Of a DNA stretch of 64,000 nt, positions 49,240 to 60,590 are shown piece after piece. This DNA is from Hydra vulgaris (taxonomy: Eukaryota > Cnidaria > Hydrozoa > Anthoathecata > Hydridae). Made by a program: the position numbers and the translations under genes. Below the pieces are notes generated by a model. It saw only the letters and a list, made by a program, of their open reading frames with translations, had not been told where the DNA came from and searched no databases. The stretch spans positions 19,128,501 to 19,192,500 of the forward strand of contig NC_088922.1 in assembly GCF_038396675.1 (NCBI RefSeq), read 5' to 3'. How positions within the stretch are numbered: position 1 is the first letter of the stretch; every line of letters begins with the position of its first letter.

Positions 49240-52200
49240 TAGCGCGAATTAGTAGGAGACAACTTTTTTGGGTTTCTTAAAAACTTTTTTGCAACAACTT
49301 TTTTGGATTTCTTAAAAAATCCTCCTTTGATCTTATACTTCTTCAGGAAACTAAATCCAGACCTTCCACTGTTAAACAGTGGAGTGACGAATGGACTGGC
49401 GAGTCTATTTGGAACTCCAGTCCGAATCATAACTGTTGTGGGGTGGCGGTTCTCTCTAAATCCAACGTTTCTTTAAATGAACTAAAAAGGGACAATAACG
49501 GGAGAATATTAAACGTCATGATAAAAATTGATGAACACGAAATGCAGGTGCTAAATATTTATGCTCTTAATGTGCCGAGAGAAAGGCGCCTTTTTTCGGT
49601 GGCCTTGGAAACATCTCACAGGACTACCCGCCCTGTTGGCCGGAGATTTCAACATGGTCGAAAACCTACCTCTTGACACAGAAGGCACAAACAACTCTAA
49701 ATATCACACCTACGGCATTGCTGAACTTGGGGTCTTCCGAGGTAGGAATATCCTAGTAGATATTTTTCGTTACAAGTTTCCCAACAAAAGAGAATTCCCA
49801 TGGCGCAATCAGACGGTTAAATGTAGACTCGACAGAATCTACTGCCTTGATAAAGTCGCCAAAAAACAACATACACCAAAACTCTCACCAACCCTTTTTC
49901 CGATCACGAGATCGTGTCAACAACTGCCAATTTTTGTAAAACTAGGAGTGGACCAGGATACTGGAAATTAACTTGTTCCCTATTGGAAATAGAGGTGCAT
50001 AGGCAAAAAATTGAATTCTTAATTCAAGATTAGCAAACTAAAAAACGGTCCTTTAAGTCAATTTTAAAATGGTGGGACGACTGCAAACTTTTTGGTTGGG
50101 CTGAATTACAACACATATTGATACAGGAAAGTGCAAAAAACAAAAAACAAATCAATAGGATTGAAAACGAAATCCAACGGAAGCGACAAAACACTAACCT
50201 GAATTTAGATAGCATCAAAGAAAAACGCGATGCTCTTTTCTTGCTCCAGTTTCCCGATGCTTTTATTCGCACGAAACAAAGACTAATTAAAGAAGGAGAA
50301 AAACCTTCAAAATTTTTGTATAATTTGGAAAAAACTCAACAGCCGAACAAGTCAATTACCGAAATTCGAAAGAATGACGGCACATTGAAGAGTGAACCTG
50401 GTGAAATACTCAACTCCCTGGTTTCATATTATAAAAACATTTACACCAAAACTAATTTATGCAAAGACAACCAAAACAATGTCTTGTCACACATCACTAA
50501 ACGTTTCAGTGATGATAAAAACCGAATTTTAAACACCCGCCTGACTGGTGCGGAACTAAAAGAAGCCCTTATTAAATTTGAAAACAGAAAATCTCCGGGC
50601 TATGACGGACTTCCAGCTAAATTTTACAAAACTTTTTGGCATATTTTAGAAAAAGATTTTGAAGAACTTGCTTTTTAAATTTTTGTATAGAACCAAACCA
50701 GCCACTCTATGAAAAAATCAATAATTTCACTAATTCCAAAACAAGGAGATCTTACTGAATTTAAAAATTGGAGGCCCATATCCTTAATCGGCGCTCATTA
50801 CAAAATAATCGCAAAAGCGCTGGCCCTAAGACTTGCAAAAGTAATGGGGAAAATTATAGAACCAAATCAAACTTGCGGAATCCCAGGTAGAACAATATTC
50901 TCAAATTTACATTTAGTCCTTGATCTTATAGATTACGCAGAATTTAAAAATCTACCTAGTTTCATTTTATCTATAGACCAAGAAAAGGCGTTTGACAAAA
51001 TCAATCGTGCATTTTTACTGCAAATTCTCCAAAAATTCAATCTCGGAGACAATTTTGTATCTTTTGTTAACACTCTGTATTCAGAAGTTTTGGCATCTGT
51101 TTGAACTGCGGTTTTTTGTCGGTCTTCTTTCCTACGGAAAGAGGAGTCAACACAGTCAAGACAAGATGACCCTCTCTCTCTCTGCTGTACGTTTTTGTCG
51201 CCGAAGCTCTTGCTTTGGTGGTCAGAGCGGATAGCAGAATAGAGGGTTTCCCACTACCAGGAACACCGAAACCCCTTAAAATGCAGCAGTACGCAGGCGA
51301 TTTGAACTTTTTTGCCAGGGACGTAAGATCTGTCCGCCATTTTTTTGAAAAAGTAAAACTATTTGAAAAAGCAAGTGGTTCAGTGATCAATGCCTCAAAA
51401 ACCAAGGGTCTCGCTCTTGGGGGTTTTGATCCTAAAATGTACCCAGAATTGGACAAAAATAACACCGGTTTCAAAATATTGGGTGTTACTTTTTATACCA
51501 GTTGACTACCGATTTCAACTGGCTAGTAACTCTAAACAAAGTAAAGAAAAAACTCAAGTTTCTGGAACTACGTAATTTGTCACTTAGGGGAAAGACTATA
51601 TTGATAAATACGTTAGCAATGTCAAAAGTGTGGTTTCTGGCAAACATTCTGCCCGTTCCCGAATGAGTAATAGAACGTCTGCACAGAGCCATTTTTGATA
51701 ATCTTTGGCAAAAGACCAATTGCAATCCGGTCAAGAGAAAGACACTTTTTCTACCCGTCAAAAGTGGGGTCTCGGAATTTTATCACCAAAGGAGCAAAGT
51801 CTTGCACTTCCCCTCAAAACACTCTTTCAACTGAAAGAATGCGAAGAGGATATAGTTCACGATTATTACTACTTTTCAAAGTATTGGTTGGCGAGTTCAC
51901 TTATAAAATTTACGAACCAAAACCAAAGCCCTGTTTAACGTCCCCCTAAAAACAACAAAAAATTTTTACTTAGAAGTGACAAAAAACAAAAAGACAGTCG
52001 TGCCAGCAGAACTTTTCTGGAACAGTCCAACAAAAACAACAAAGCCGTGGACCCAAATTTGGAAAAAAAAAATTCAGCGAGTCTATCGGAGAAAAACCCT
52101 ACCTCGCAGCTGCAGTTGACACTCACTCAAACCATCATGAGTGCAATATGGAACAGCAGATGCCACCACATGTTTAACAATTCGAAAATCGACCCAATGG

Positions 52201-52790
52201 CTGTGATCAGGATAATTACCAGAAATATAAGGAATATTGTTACTTTAAAGTATAATTATCATGTCCGTAGAAAAACCACGGACATTATCTGTCAATTTTT
52301 TTGTTTTAAAAAAGTTTTTTGTCAAATAGAGAACGGGAACCTGAAACTAAACATATGAGCTAAACTAATACACTGGCTCATAGAAAAAACTAAATGTATA
52401 GTTAAGTGTTCCTGTTCCCTGCAAACATTCTTTTTACAACAAAAATATTTTTACATATGATTAGACAATCACTGCCAGCCCTTAGTTTACGATATACATT
52501 TTATTATTGGCATGTTTTCTGTAGATTTCGTAACGCGATGTTTTGTGTAAAAGTCCTGTATTTTTTTTAGTTTTTTTTAATAAAATCTTTCCTTACTAAA
52601 TATACTTAATTAATCTTTACCAACTTCATTTTCAACCTTTTTCTATATTCTCGATTTCTTTCCGTACAACGGCTCAAAAAAACAAAAACAAAAAAACACA
52701 AAAAAATTTAAAATTAAAAATACAAAAAATTAAATAATTAAAAAACACAAAAATATACAAAATACAAAAAAGCAAAAAAATATATATACA
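49240..52790 (+). mobile_element. Tx1/L1-like LINE, near-complete ORF2, nested in the Tc1 element
   Basis: Plus-strand copy beginning inside the endonuclease domain and ending in an A-rich tail (CAAAAAAACAAAAACAAAAA near 52678-52790). It lies between the left inner repeat and the transposase gene of the Tc1 element, so it inserted after that element did. ORF1 and the endonuclease N-terminus are absent, as expected of 5' truncation. Confidence 0.8.
49322..52360 (+). pseudogene. LINE ORF2: AP endonuclease, reverse transcriptase, C-terminal domain
   Basis: Domains in order over several frames. Endonuclease: LILLQETKSRPS (catalytic E), CCGVAVLSKS, then LLAGDFNMVENLPLDTEG near 49630-49690 and KCRLDRIY near 49830. 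RT: IKEGEKPSKFLYNLEKTQQP, SPGYDGLPAKFYKTFW near 50600, LIPKQGDLTEFKNWRPISLI near 50730-50790, ILSIDQEKAFDKINR near 50970, and QQYAGDLNFF near 51290. Behind it: KLKFLELRNLSLRGKTILIN near 51550-51600, and a C-terminal block ending near 52355. The catalytic YADD reads YAGD, and at least four frameshifts or stops occur. The protein would have nicked DNA and reverse transcribed LINE RNA. This copy is inactive. Confidence 0.85.
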
Positions 52791-53035
52791 TATAGAGAAA
52801 AAATTATTTCAAATATATTGTCAAATAAATGACGATAATTAGTTTGTTAATATTTTAAACGCATTATGCAAGATTATATAAAAATTATAAACGAAGATAA
52901 AAATTGAAAAAAAAAGGTGTAAAACTTATCGTAAATAAAATATGCGTATTTATTATGCAGAGACAGTAAAAATAATTGTAAATATTTATTATTTTGTAAT
53001 TAAAAAAAAGAAAAAAAAGACATCTACTTATAAAA

Positions 53036-54120
53036 ATGGGACGCGGAAAGCATTGTAGTGCAGAAAAACGACAACTGATCCAAAAGTTGATATCAGCAGG
53101 GAAATCTTATAGAGAAGTTGGTCGTTTAGTTGAGTGTTCCAATAAAATGATAGGAAATGCCATAAAATTTCTAGAAAAGCCTGAAACACGTGGTCGAAAA
53201 CGTTCTATTTCAACATTGCTGACCAATCGCTTAGTCCAACAGGCTAAAAAGGAACCTTTTAAAACAGCTACCGAGCTGAAAAAGGACTTTAACATCGATG
53301 CAACAGTACAAACAGTTCGGAGTTGTCTGCTAGTTAATGGATTAAAAGTCTGTAGCCCCAGAAAAGTTCCACTTCTAAGTGCCAGACATGTTGTAAAGCG
53401 TATTGCGTTTGCTAAAAAATACTCAAATTAGCCACTCGAAAAATGAAGGAATGTTTTATGGACAGACGAAAGTAAGATTGTGCTTTATGGCGGAAAAAGC
53501 TCTCGGGCATATGTCAGAAGACCGCCGAATGCAGAATACAATCCAAAATATACCATCAAAACTATTAAACATGGAGGTTGTAGTATGATGATATGAGCAT
53601 GCTTTTCTTATTACGGAGTAGGGCCCATTCATCCCATTACTACTATTATGGACCAACACGTTTATGTTGATATATTAGATAAAGTGATGTTGCCGTATGC
53701 AGACTATAAAATGCCGTTGTCCTGGGTGTTCCGACCGGACAATGACCCAAAGCACACTAGCAAGAAGGCGAAGAATTGGTTTGAGGAGCATAAAGTGAAC
53801 GTTATGGAGTGGCCAGCACAGTCGCCAGATCTTAACCCAATCGAGAATTTGTGGGCTGACGTAAAGGAGGTGGTTGCTGCTGGCAAATCCACGACGAAGG
53901 AGTCACTTTATAACGTAGTTAAGGAGACGTGGAGCGAAATTCCGCTTAAGCGATGTCAGGACTTTTATTTATTATTTATTTATTTTCGTCATTAAAAAAA
54001 ATAAGCTTTTACAATGTTTTTACAACACAAAAATATAACATTAAAGTTTCGACTTGGTTAACTCGATGCCAAGACGTTGTGTAGCCGTCATTGCCAATAA
54101 AGGTCACGCAACAAAATATT
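53036..54120 (+). pseudogene. Tc1-type transposase (DD34E), frameshifted and interrupted
   Basis: Starts MGRGKHCSAEKRQ at 53036. An N-terminal helix-turn-helix (YREVGRLVECSNKMI), a GRKR linker and a second helix-turn-helix are followed by a frameshift near 53425. The catalytic core has D in WTDESK (53465), D in FRPDNDPKHTS (53738) and E in NPIENLW (53843). There are 34 residues between the last two, the Tc1 spacing. A TGA replaces a tryptophan-type codon near 53598. The C-terminus is split by an 86-nt LINE tail at 53965-54050 and resumes with NSMPRRCVAVIANKGHATKY before a stop at about 54120. It excises and inserts Tc1 elements at TA sites. This copy is dead. Confidence 0.85.
53965..54050 (-). 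mobile_element. 86-nt LINE 3' tail inserted in the transposase gene (tail 5)
   Basis: The insert is flanked by a 5-bp target duplication GACTT (53960-53964 and 54051-54055). On the minus strand it reads AACTTTAATGTTATATTTTT, GTAAAAACATTGTAAAAGCT, ATGACGAAAATAAATAAATA, the same end as tail 2 at 11.4 kb. Removing insert plus one GACTT (91 nt) restores the transposase reading frame. Confidence 0.85.
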
Positions 54121-54479
54121 AATATGTTAAGAAATAACTAATTTTTATTGTAAAATTTTTAAAACAATTGATCTCATATTATTTCCTTATTTTAAAGTAC
54201 ACATTAAAGCTGTGGTGCTATTATTTTTTTCGCGTTTTATTTGATTTTTTTTGAATTTTTGTTTAATAAATGAATACTATATATTAAAACTTGTATATTT
54301 TGTTTTTTATAAAAATTATAAGCCATTTTACTTTTAAATATGTTTTTAAAAGATTTTCAAACTATCAAAAATAGTTAAAAATTTTAATTTCAACCAATTT
54401 TTGGTGATGGTGCTATTTTATTTTTCGCAGCTGTATATATTGTATACGTTATAAAAAGCTACGTTATAAAAAGTATTCA

Positions 54480-55325
54480 AAAAAATTTTTAATTGAGAGA
54501 ACGAATTTTTTAATTTATTTTTAAAATTATTCGACAAATCAAAATTTGGTAAAACATTCCTTTTCCAGAGATATGGTGAACAATATGAGATACAAAATTG
54601 ATTAAATCTTGTTTAACAAAGCGGTTTATTTACAAAATTATTATTTCTTAAGGTCTATTTTTTTATGGGTTTTAAAATAAATAAATCTTTAAAAACTAAA
54701 GAGCATAAATCGTTTTTCCACATATAAATGAAAGATAAAACATTAAATATATTTAATTCGTAAACATCGAATATTCTCGTTTCCATAAAAAATATTCTTT
54801 TATGTGAATATCGATCTGCAAAATTGATTAAATAGCGTGTTTCTGACGGCATTAAAGACGTTTCAACTTACTTTTGCCTGTTCTACCTCAGACAGTAATT
54901 GCATAATTTATATAACTGTGAAAAAATGAGTAATAAAGTTGTGTTAAAATTTTTTCTACCTAATACTTTTAGACACTTGAACGCAATTGCAATTAATATG
55001 TTGTTTCCACGTGATCAGGGCCGTCCCTAGCGGGGGGTTTTTAGTAGAACTGATAAATGTAGAATATGGAGAAATTTTTTTTCTTTTTTCTTCTTTTTTT
55101 GGTGTCTCTAGTTGGCAAAAAACATATAAAAACGAGAGACCTCTTCGGGACGGCCCTTGATGTGATGTTCTCGTCAAGAAAAACACTAAAAATTTTGTTA
55201 TTGAATCTCTTTTTATTTCAACTTGATCAATAAAAGTTTGCGGCATATTTGTGGGTAAGGAACGTTTTTTGGAAAGGGGATGAAAGAGAATCCAATTTGT
55301 TTTGTTTATGTTTAGTGTTAATTTG
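54480..55325 (-). mobile_element. Decayed CR1/L2-like LINE fragment
   Basis: The minus-strand translation gives QTFIDQVEIKRDSITKFLVF (about 55180-55240), then, after a MITE insertion, sequences including RYLINFADRYSHKRIFF and FDVYELNIFNVLSFIYMWKN (54655-54840). They align with the blocks FLG...W, AARAINF and NVYQQNVFNILCFMFKC of the 41.8 kb LINE. Stops and gaps abound. Confidence 0.7.
55016..55159. mobile_element. hAT-type MITE nested in LINE fragment
   Basis: The left end CAGGGCCGTCCCTAG and the right end CTTCGGGACGGCCCTTG are inverted repeats with one extra base. The flanks ACGTGAT (55009-55015) and ATGTGAT (55160-55166) are a 7-bp direct repeat with one C/T difference, as expected of a target duplication. 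The 144-bp body is T-rich and non-coding. Confidence 0.8.
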
Positions 55326-55605
55326 TGAAGATTTTGCGTACTAACTACATAACTGCATGTTCAGTTAAGTTTTTTTTTTTAAACCAAATTGATTTCCGTA
55401 CAGATGACTTGCGAATGTTTACATTCTCGTTATCAAAAAAAGATGCGCGCGCATACTTGCAGGCAGAAAAAGCAAATGTTTGGAATATTTTCACTAAAAA
55501 CATTGCGATATTGGTATTATTGGAGTCGGAAATTCGTCATCATTTTTGCCGCAAACGGCTACCATTATAGTTGGGCGAAAACAAACTTTGGTTCTTGCCA
55601 CAGAT

Positions 55606-55693
55606 CTCAAAATAATAACTAATTTATAATAACTAATAAATAATTTTTTTTTTATTAAATTACAACTATTTTAGTTATTATTATTATTTTGAG
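55606..55693. repeat. Inverted repeat (CTCAAAATAATAACTA)
   Basis: CTCAAAATAATAACTA at 55606-55621 is matched by TAGTTATTATTATTATTTTG to AG at 55672-55693, with 6 extra bases. Confidence 0.75.
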
Positions 55694-55734
55694 ATTATTT
55701 TGCTTCTTGCGCTAAATTAAAAGAACAGTTTAAA

Positions 55735-56225
55735 ATGCCCATTGGATGTACAAACAATCAAATAAAAAATCCAGATCTCAAGTTTCACATTTTACTGAAA
55801 AAAACCAAATTGTCGTAAACTTTGGCTTAAAGCAATTAGTCGTACTGCTTTAGACAAAGATGGGACTATTATCAAGAACAAACTTTGGTCACCGAAAGCA
55901 AAGTATCATTACATTTGTTCTGAACATTTCATTTCTGGTAATTTATTTTCTTATGACAAAAATTGTGAACTACTCCAGGTAGCTTTAAAAAATATAATTT
56001 CATTTTAATGTAATGTTTGTTTTACAGGCCAAAAGAAAAACTTTATTTTAGCCAACTATGCATCTGCTAAAAGACAGCTTCATTTGCCATCAAGTCAAAT
56101 TGAAAACGCTAATGAAATAATACACATCGATTTTTGTGACAAGGCAGAATGTTCTGCTATGATAGAGCAAAACTGTTTTTCCCTAGTCTCATCAAGCACT
56201 GCCATGATATTTATATGTATATATA
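55735..56225 (+). pseudogene. THAP-domain protein relic with one intron
   Basis: Exon 1 (55735-55978) begins MPIGCTNNQIKNPDLKFHIL. After a frameshift in an A run near 55800 it reads CRKLWLKAISRTALD, then LWSPKAKYHYICSEHFISG. This is the THAP zinc-finger pattern: C, FH, W..AI.R, ICSEHF. THAP domains bind DNA and are common in P-element-derived and host regulators. The first zinc cysteine is missing. An intron (55979-56028, GTAGCT to TTACAG) leads to a second exon with KRQLHLPSSQIENANEIIHI and DFCDKAECSAMIEQN. The Tc1-like element at 56226 cuts it off. A P-element or host origin cannot be told apart here. Confidence 0.6.
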
Positions 56226-56519
56226 CAGTATTGGACAAAACATTTGCAACCAACATCGAACAATACTAAAAAGTGTTCCTAATTTTACATGTCTTAAAAA
56301 CGAAATGAACTATACTACCACAGCAAACAGTTCAGGAGTCTGGAGTCATAGCATGCCATGACATGAACAATCAGCTGACAGGTGACAACACACAGGAAGA
56401 ATTTCGTTGACAAGTGCCATTTTGCAGCGGAAAAAACAAGTGCAACTTTTTTGGTTCGTTTCATTTTCTTAAGTCTGGTCCATGTCAACGTCACGGAAGT
56501 TTTTTAATAATTAAAGGAA

Positions 56520-56705
56520 GTATTCAGAAGTTTCCAGAAGTATGCAGAAGCTTCCAGAAGTTTCCAGAAGAAGCATCTGGAAGCATCCAGTAGCATCCAG
56601 AAATATCCAGAAACATCCAGAAATATCCAGAAACATTCAGAAGCATCCAGACGCATCCTGACACTTCCAGAAGCATCATAAAGAAGCATCTAGAATCTTC
56701 CAGAA
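56520..56705. promoter_or_regulatory. Heat-shock-element-like array, left repeat
   Basis: GAAnnTTC units alternate at exact 5-bp steps. At 56547-56569 five units run in a row (GAA, TTC, GAA, TTC, GAA). At 56527-56539 there are three. Looser CCAGAAGCAT-type copies, period 10-12 bp, continue to 56705. Three or more contiguous inverted nGAAn units is the known HSF-binding consensus. Function here is inferred. Confidence 0.55.
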
Positions 56706-57029
56706 CAGGTTCACACAGTTTCATTTTACTATATAAGAGACATGTAAATTGACATGTAATTCTGTCAGTATATGGAAGTCAATCAGTCAGTATTATCAAG
56801 ACAGTTTATCGAAGTGAGTTTTATCAAAGTGTTTTATCGAAGAACATCAATACAAGAAGTGAAATACAATAAGTGTTTCATTACATCAATACAGTCCACA
56901 TCCAACCAAGACATTGTTTTCCACAGAGCATCATTGTATCATCACAAGGTAAATGTAACGCGGTAAGCCTTGAGAAGCGTGATTATTTATTTTTATTATT
57001 TTTATGACTTCAAGTGCAACTTCTCAACT

Positions 57030-57200
57030 TCTCGATTATTTCTCGACGCCCTGGAAAGAAACCGCTGATTTTACTAAAAAACCAGAAAAAAAGACTCCTG
57101 TTTGCTACATCTCATATTGACTGGAATGTGCAAAAAATGGCGAACTGTCCTGTTCAGTGATGAATCGAAGTTCAACATCATTGGGAGCGATGGCATTTGC
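57030..57200 (+). pseudogene. Tc1 transposase fragment
   Basis: Reads RRPGKKPLILLKNQKKRLLF, ATSHIDWNVQ, then, after a shift, KWRTVLFSDESKFNIIGSDG and ICRV. The DESKF block contains the first catalytic aspartate of Tc1 transposases. The rest of the protein is deleted. Confidence 0.7.
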
Positions 57201-57225
57201 CGTGTACGTTGCTTCTTTTCAATGC

Positions 57226-57352
57226 TTCTGGAAGCTTCTGGATGCGTCAGGATGCTTCTGAATGTTTCTGGATATTTTTGGATGCTTCCATATGCTTCTT
57301 CTGGAAACTTCTGGAAGCTTCTGCATGCTTCTGGAAACTTCTTGAAACTTCG
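57226..57352. promoter_or_regulatory. Heat-shock-element-like array, right repeat
   Basis: The reverse-complement counterpart of the left array. Five contiguous units occur at 57299-57321 and again at 57329-57351 (TTC, GAA, TTC, GAA, TTC at 5-bp steps). Three occur at 57226-57238. Confidence 0.55.
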
Positions 57353-57652
57353 GGATACTTCCTTTAATTATTAAAAAACTTCCGTGACGTCGACACGGAC
57401 CAGACTTAAGAAAATGAAACAAACCAAAAAAGTTGCACTTGTTTTGTCCGCTGCAAAATGGCACTTGTCAACGAAATTCTGCCTGTGTGCTGTCACCTGT
57501 CAGCTGATTGCTCATGTCATGGCATGCTATGACTCCAGATTCCTGAACTGTTTGCTGTGGTAGTATAGTTCGTTTCGTTTTGAAGACATGTAAAATAAGG
57601 AACACTTTTTAGCATTGTTCGATGTTGGTTGCAAATGTTTTGTCCAATACTG

Positions 57653-57866
<214 letters not shown>

Positions 57867-57920
57867 GATATGTGTATAAATATATATGTATGTATATATA
57901 TTTCTATTAAAGCGCTATTA

Positions 57921-58044
57921 GACGCACTTTATTTTGTGTTTTGCATCAGCACTATAAAAATTTATCTCAAAAACTGGAGCAGGATTAACATCTTTTGTAA
58001 AATTCTGATTCCATTTATAAGGTATATCTGTGCAAGTTTGTGAT
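57921..58044 (-). pseudogene. Short coding-like fragment, family uncertain
   Basis: A minus-strand open stretch reads SQTCTDIPYKWNQNFTKDV and NPAPVFEINFYSADAKHKI. The pattern C..(I/L)P..WN...P.P...I.F recurs in proteins of THAP/SWIM/YqaJ-like mobile genes, by memory only. It may be the far end of the gene interrupted at 56.2 kb, but strand differs. Confidence 0.25.
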
Positions 58045-58541
58045 GTCTTTTTTTTTTTTTCTCCCCATTTTTTGCCGTATAAAAATATAAATACAACCAA
58101 TATATCCAATATACAAATGGCCGGGGCAAGAAGAAGACACAATTTGTCTTACCGCCAAGCCCCGAGATTGGTTCCGTAAAAAATAAATAATTTCGTATAG
58201 AGTATATAGATGTTACTAATATGTATAAAATAAGACTTTATTTTTAAAAAGATAAAACAAAAACAAAAAGTTACAGGGTCATAAAGAATTTTTTTTTTTT
58301 TTTTAAATATATAAAAAAATAAAAATTTAAAAATTTAAAAAAAAAATTTTTTTAAAGTAATAAAACAATCAATAAAAAGTAAAATAACAAGTTCTTAGAA
58401 ATAAATATCAAATAAATAAGTATATAAAGATTAATATAAATTTGCACAAAGTAAAACTTTTTTTTTTTTTAATTAATTAAGATTAAATACTAAAATTATT
58501 AATAAAACACAGAATTGTGAAGAAATTGAACCTTTTCAATT

Positions 58542-58542
<1 letters not shown>

Positions 58543-58622
<80 letters not shown>
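58543..58622. repeat. (TA)n microsatellite in LINE 3' region
   Basis: Pure TA array between the LINE C-terminal frame and its 3' tail. Confidence 0.97.
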
Positions 58623-58624
<2 letters not shown>

Positions 58625-58706
58625 GTATTTAAGCATGCTTCAACCAAAACCATAAAAAGGGTTGACAAAGATAAACTTTAAACTAAATCGAAAAAACTTA
58701 TCTGTG

Positions 58707-59079
58707 TCAACCAAAAAAGTCAAACACTCCATCACTAACTAGGAGCATTTGCTTCAATCTTACTTTAAATTCGTCAAGAGTTTCAAGAGTTTTAAGTTTA
58801 ATAGATAGGATTTTATTCCATACTTTTGGTCCTCTAATGGATAATGAAAACTCAGTTGCATCATAAAAACATTTGGGCTGAATATAGGTGTTGTTTGAGT
58901 ATCTGGTTAAGTATCTATGTTTATTTATTTTGAATAACGAATTAAAAATGTTTAGTGTTGTTCTTTTATTAACTTTATACATGAAAATTAAAAGATGAAA
59001 AATATTTATTTGGTAGACATTGAGTATATTCAGCTTTATAAATAGTTCTTTGGAGTGAGTAAAACGGCCTACATTAGAT
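58707..59079 (-). pseudogene. LINE ORF2, C-terminal part
   Basis: Reads SNVGRFTHSKELF from the insertion point at 59079 down, then RYLTRYSNNTYIQPKCFYD, FSLSIRGPKVWNKIL, and a stop near 58707. SIRGPKVWN is the conserved C-terminal block of CR1/L2 ORF2. It joins in frame to RII of the upstream part when the inserted element is removed. Confidence 0.8.
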
Positions 59080-59684
59080 ACACACTAAGAAATAAAGGTA
59101 AAACGGGGTGTTTTTATATACCCTAAGGTATATTTACCGCTGCTTAATCCTAATATTAAAATTGAGGTAGATTTTTCTGCCTTAGGGTATGAATTTCGCT
59201 ACTTTGTAATAGGGTTTTGAAAAAACACCCTAAACGCAAATCTAAAAATAAACGGCAAACCTTTTATTAGCAAACTAAGGTAGAAAATTCTACCTCGGCT
59301 AGAGAAAATATCTACCTTAACATTTTCTACCCTTGCAAAGCAAAAAAGCACGACAAAATGGTAGGATTCTTAGGTGGCAAGGAAAGAAGTATGCTATATA
59401 TTATATATATTAGGGTGACCAGACGTACTCTTTTTTAAATCATTATACTCTTTTTCAAGTAATATTTTTATTGTATCTCTCTTTTTTATTTAAACCACTA
59501 AATATACTATTTTTTAAACATTTTATGAAAAAACTTTTTTATTTGGCAACATATCACTAAATTGTTTTCATGTATGAAATATTATAACTGCTATAGTTTT
59601 GATATTAAACTCAATGTATTTACATAAACAAAAAATGTACATTTTTTTAACTGACGTTTTCGCTTAAAACTGGGTTCAATAATA

Positions 59685-59808
<124 letters not shown>

Positions 59809-59879
59809 AATATTTTTACTAGAAATACTAAAATGGTATTAATGCTCATTTTAGTTGTTCGAAAAAGCAAAACGAATCA

Positions 59880-60590
59880 CTGGTTTAGATTTGAAAATTA
59901 AGATAATGAAGTTTTTTCAAAATCGTTCAGACAAAATTTTGGACATTTGCAAATCAAAGTTGCCTTCAATAAAAAAAACATTGTTTTTGTAAACCGTCAA
60001 TATTTTATTAAATGATATTGGTGCATCATCAAATGTTGATATTGAAGGTATATAATAAATATATTCTTTGTAGTATAGACTATTTTTTTGCACATGTTAT
60101 CGTATACATATATAATATCAGGTCAGAGAATATCGGCTTCTTTGCTTCTTTTACCAGTTGTATTTGGTGAAGACATCGATCGCTTCTTTTCTTTAAATAA
60201 GGTTGTATATCAAGTTTGTAGTCTTTATTACTAACAATTTTATTATGAATAATTATTAATGAAATTAGTACTTTAATAATTTATACATTTTTGTAATTAC
60301 AGAATCCACAAGTTTCCACTCCATCAATAACCATCAGATGTGCAGGCGAAGCAAATGTTTTTAACGTTGATGATGCCGAAATGAACGTAATGCTCGACGG
60401 CATAGTAATAGCAAAATCCAAGACAGTATTAAGTGCGCTTACAAGTTTAGTTGCAGCCTACTGGGTGTACGAAATTGCATTTGACGCAAAACTTAAAAAA
60501 GCATTAGATTTTGTTGCAAGCCATGTTTGTGGCGTTTCTAGCTACATTACAACACCATTTAGTCAAAGAATTTTGAACAAACTTTTGTAA
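59880..60590 (+). pseudogene. Captured multi-exon gene fragment (uncharacterised protein)
   Basis: A likely exon near 59885-60045 (KFFQNRSDKILDICKSKLPS, with one stop) ends before a GTATAT donor. A second, 60122-60201, follows TATCAG and encodes GQRISASLLLLPVVFGEDID and RFFSLNK. The third, 60303-60590, follows an ATTACAG acceptor and encodes NPQVSTPSITIRCAGE, DGIVIAKSKTVLSALTSLVA, and AYWVYEIAFDAKLKKALDF, ending in a stop. The last two exons read through in phase. The layout resembles the C-terminus of a large family of SAM-domain-associated proteins in fish and cnidarians (from memory). The function is unknown. Confidence 0.5.

Larger units (their letters stand above)
48931..54433 (+). mobile_element. 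Tc1-like transposon with IR/DR ends, holding nested LINE insertions
   Basis: The left end CAGTTGCGAATAATAAAATA then GCACCA (48931-48956) matches the complement of the right end (54408-54433). A second inner copy of the same core lies on each side: GACCGAAAAATAAAATAGCA at about 49120, and the complement at 54211-54233. This inverted/direct repeat layout, two transposase-binding repeats per end, is typical of a Tc1 subgroup such as Sleeping Beauty. The right flank is TA. The left has TG, so one target base changed. The ancestral element was about 1.9 kb, and the rest is inserted LINE sequence. Confidence 0.85.
56226..57652 (+). mobile_element. Tc1-like element with long inverted repeats and heat-shock-like arrays
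   Basis: Ends CAGTATTGGACAAAACATTT are perfect inverted repeats, flanked by TA (56224-56225 and 57653-57654). The inverted repeats extend about 300 bp at high identity and continue into GAA/TTC-rich arrays, total about 450 bp per side. Only about 500 bp of unique centre remain. Inside it, 57040-57200 encodes a Tc1 transposase remnant. The element is internally deleted and non-autonomous. Confidence 0.88.

Noticed and set aside
51067-51761. Minus-strand frames over the Tx1 LINE
   Set aside because: They lie antisense to the reverse transcriptase and C-terminal region and show no motifs.
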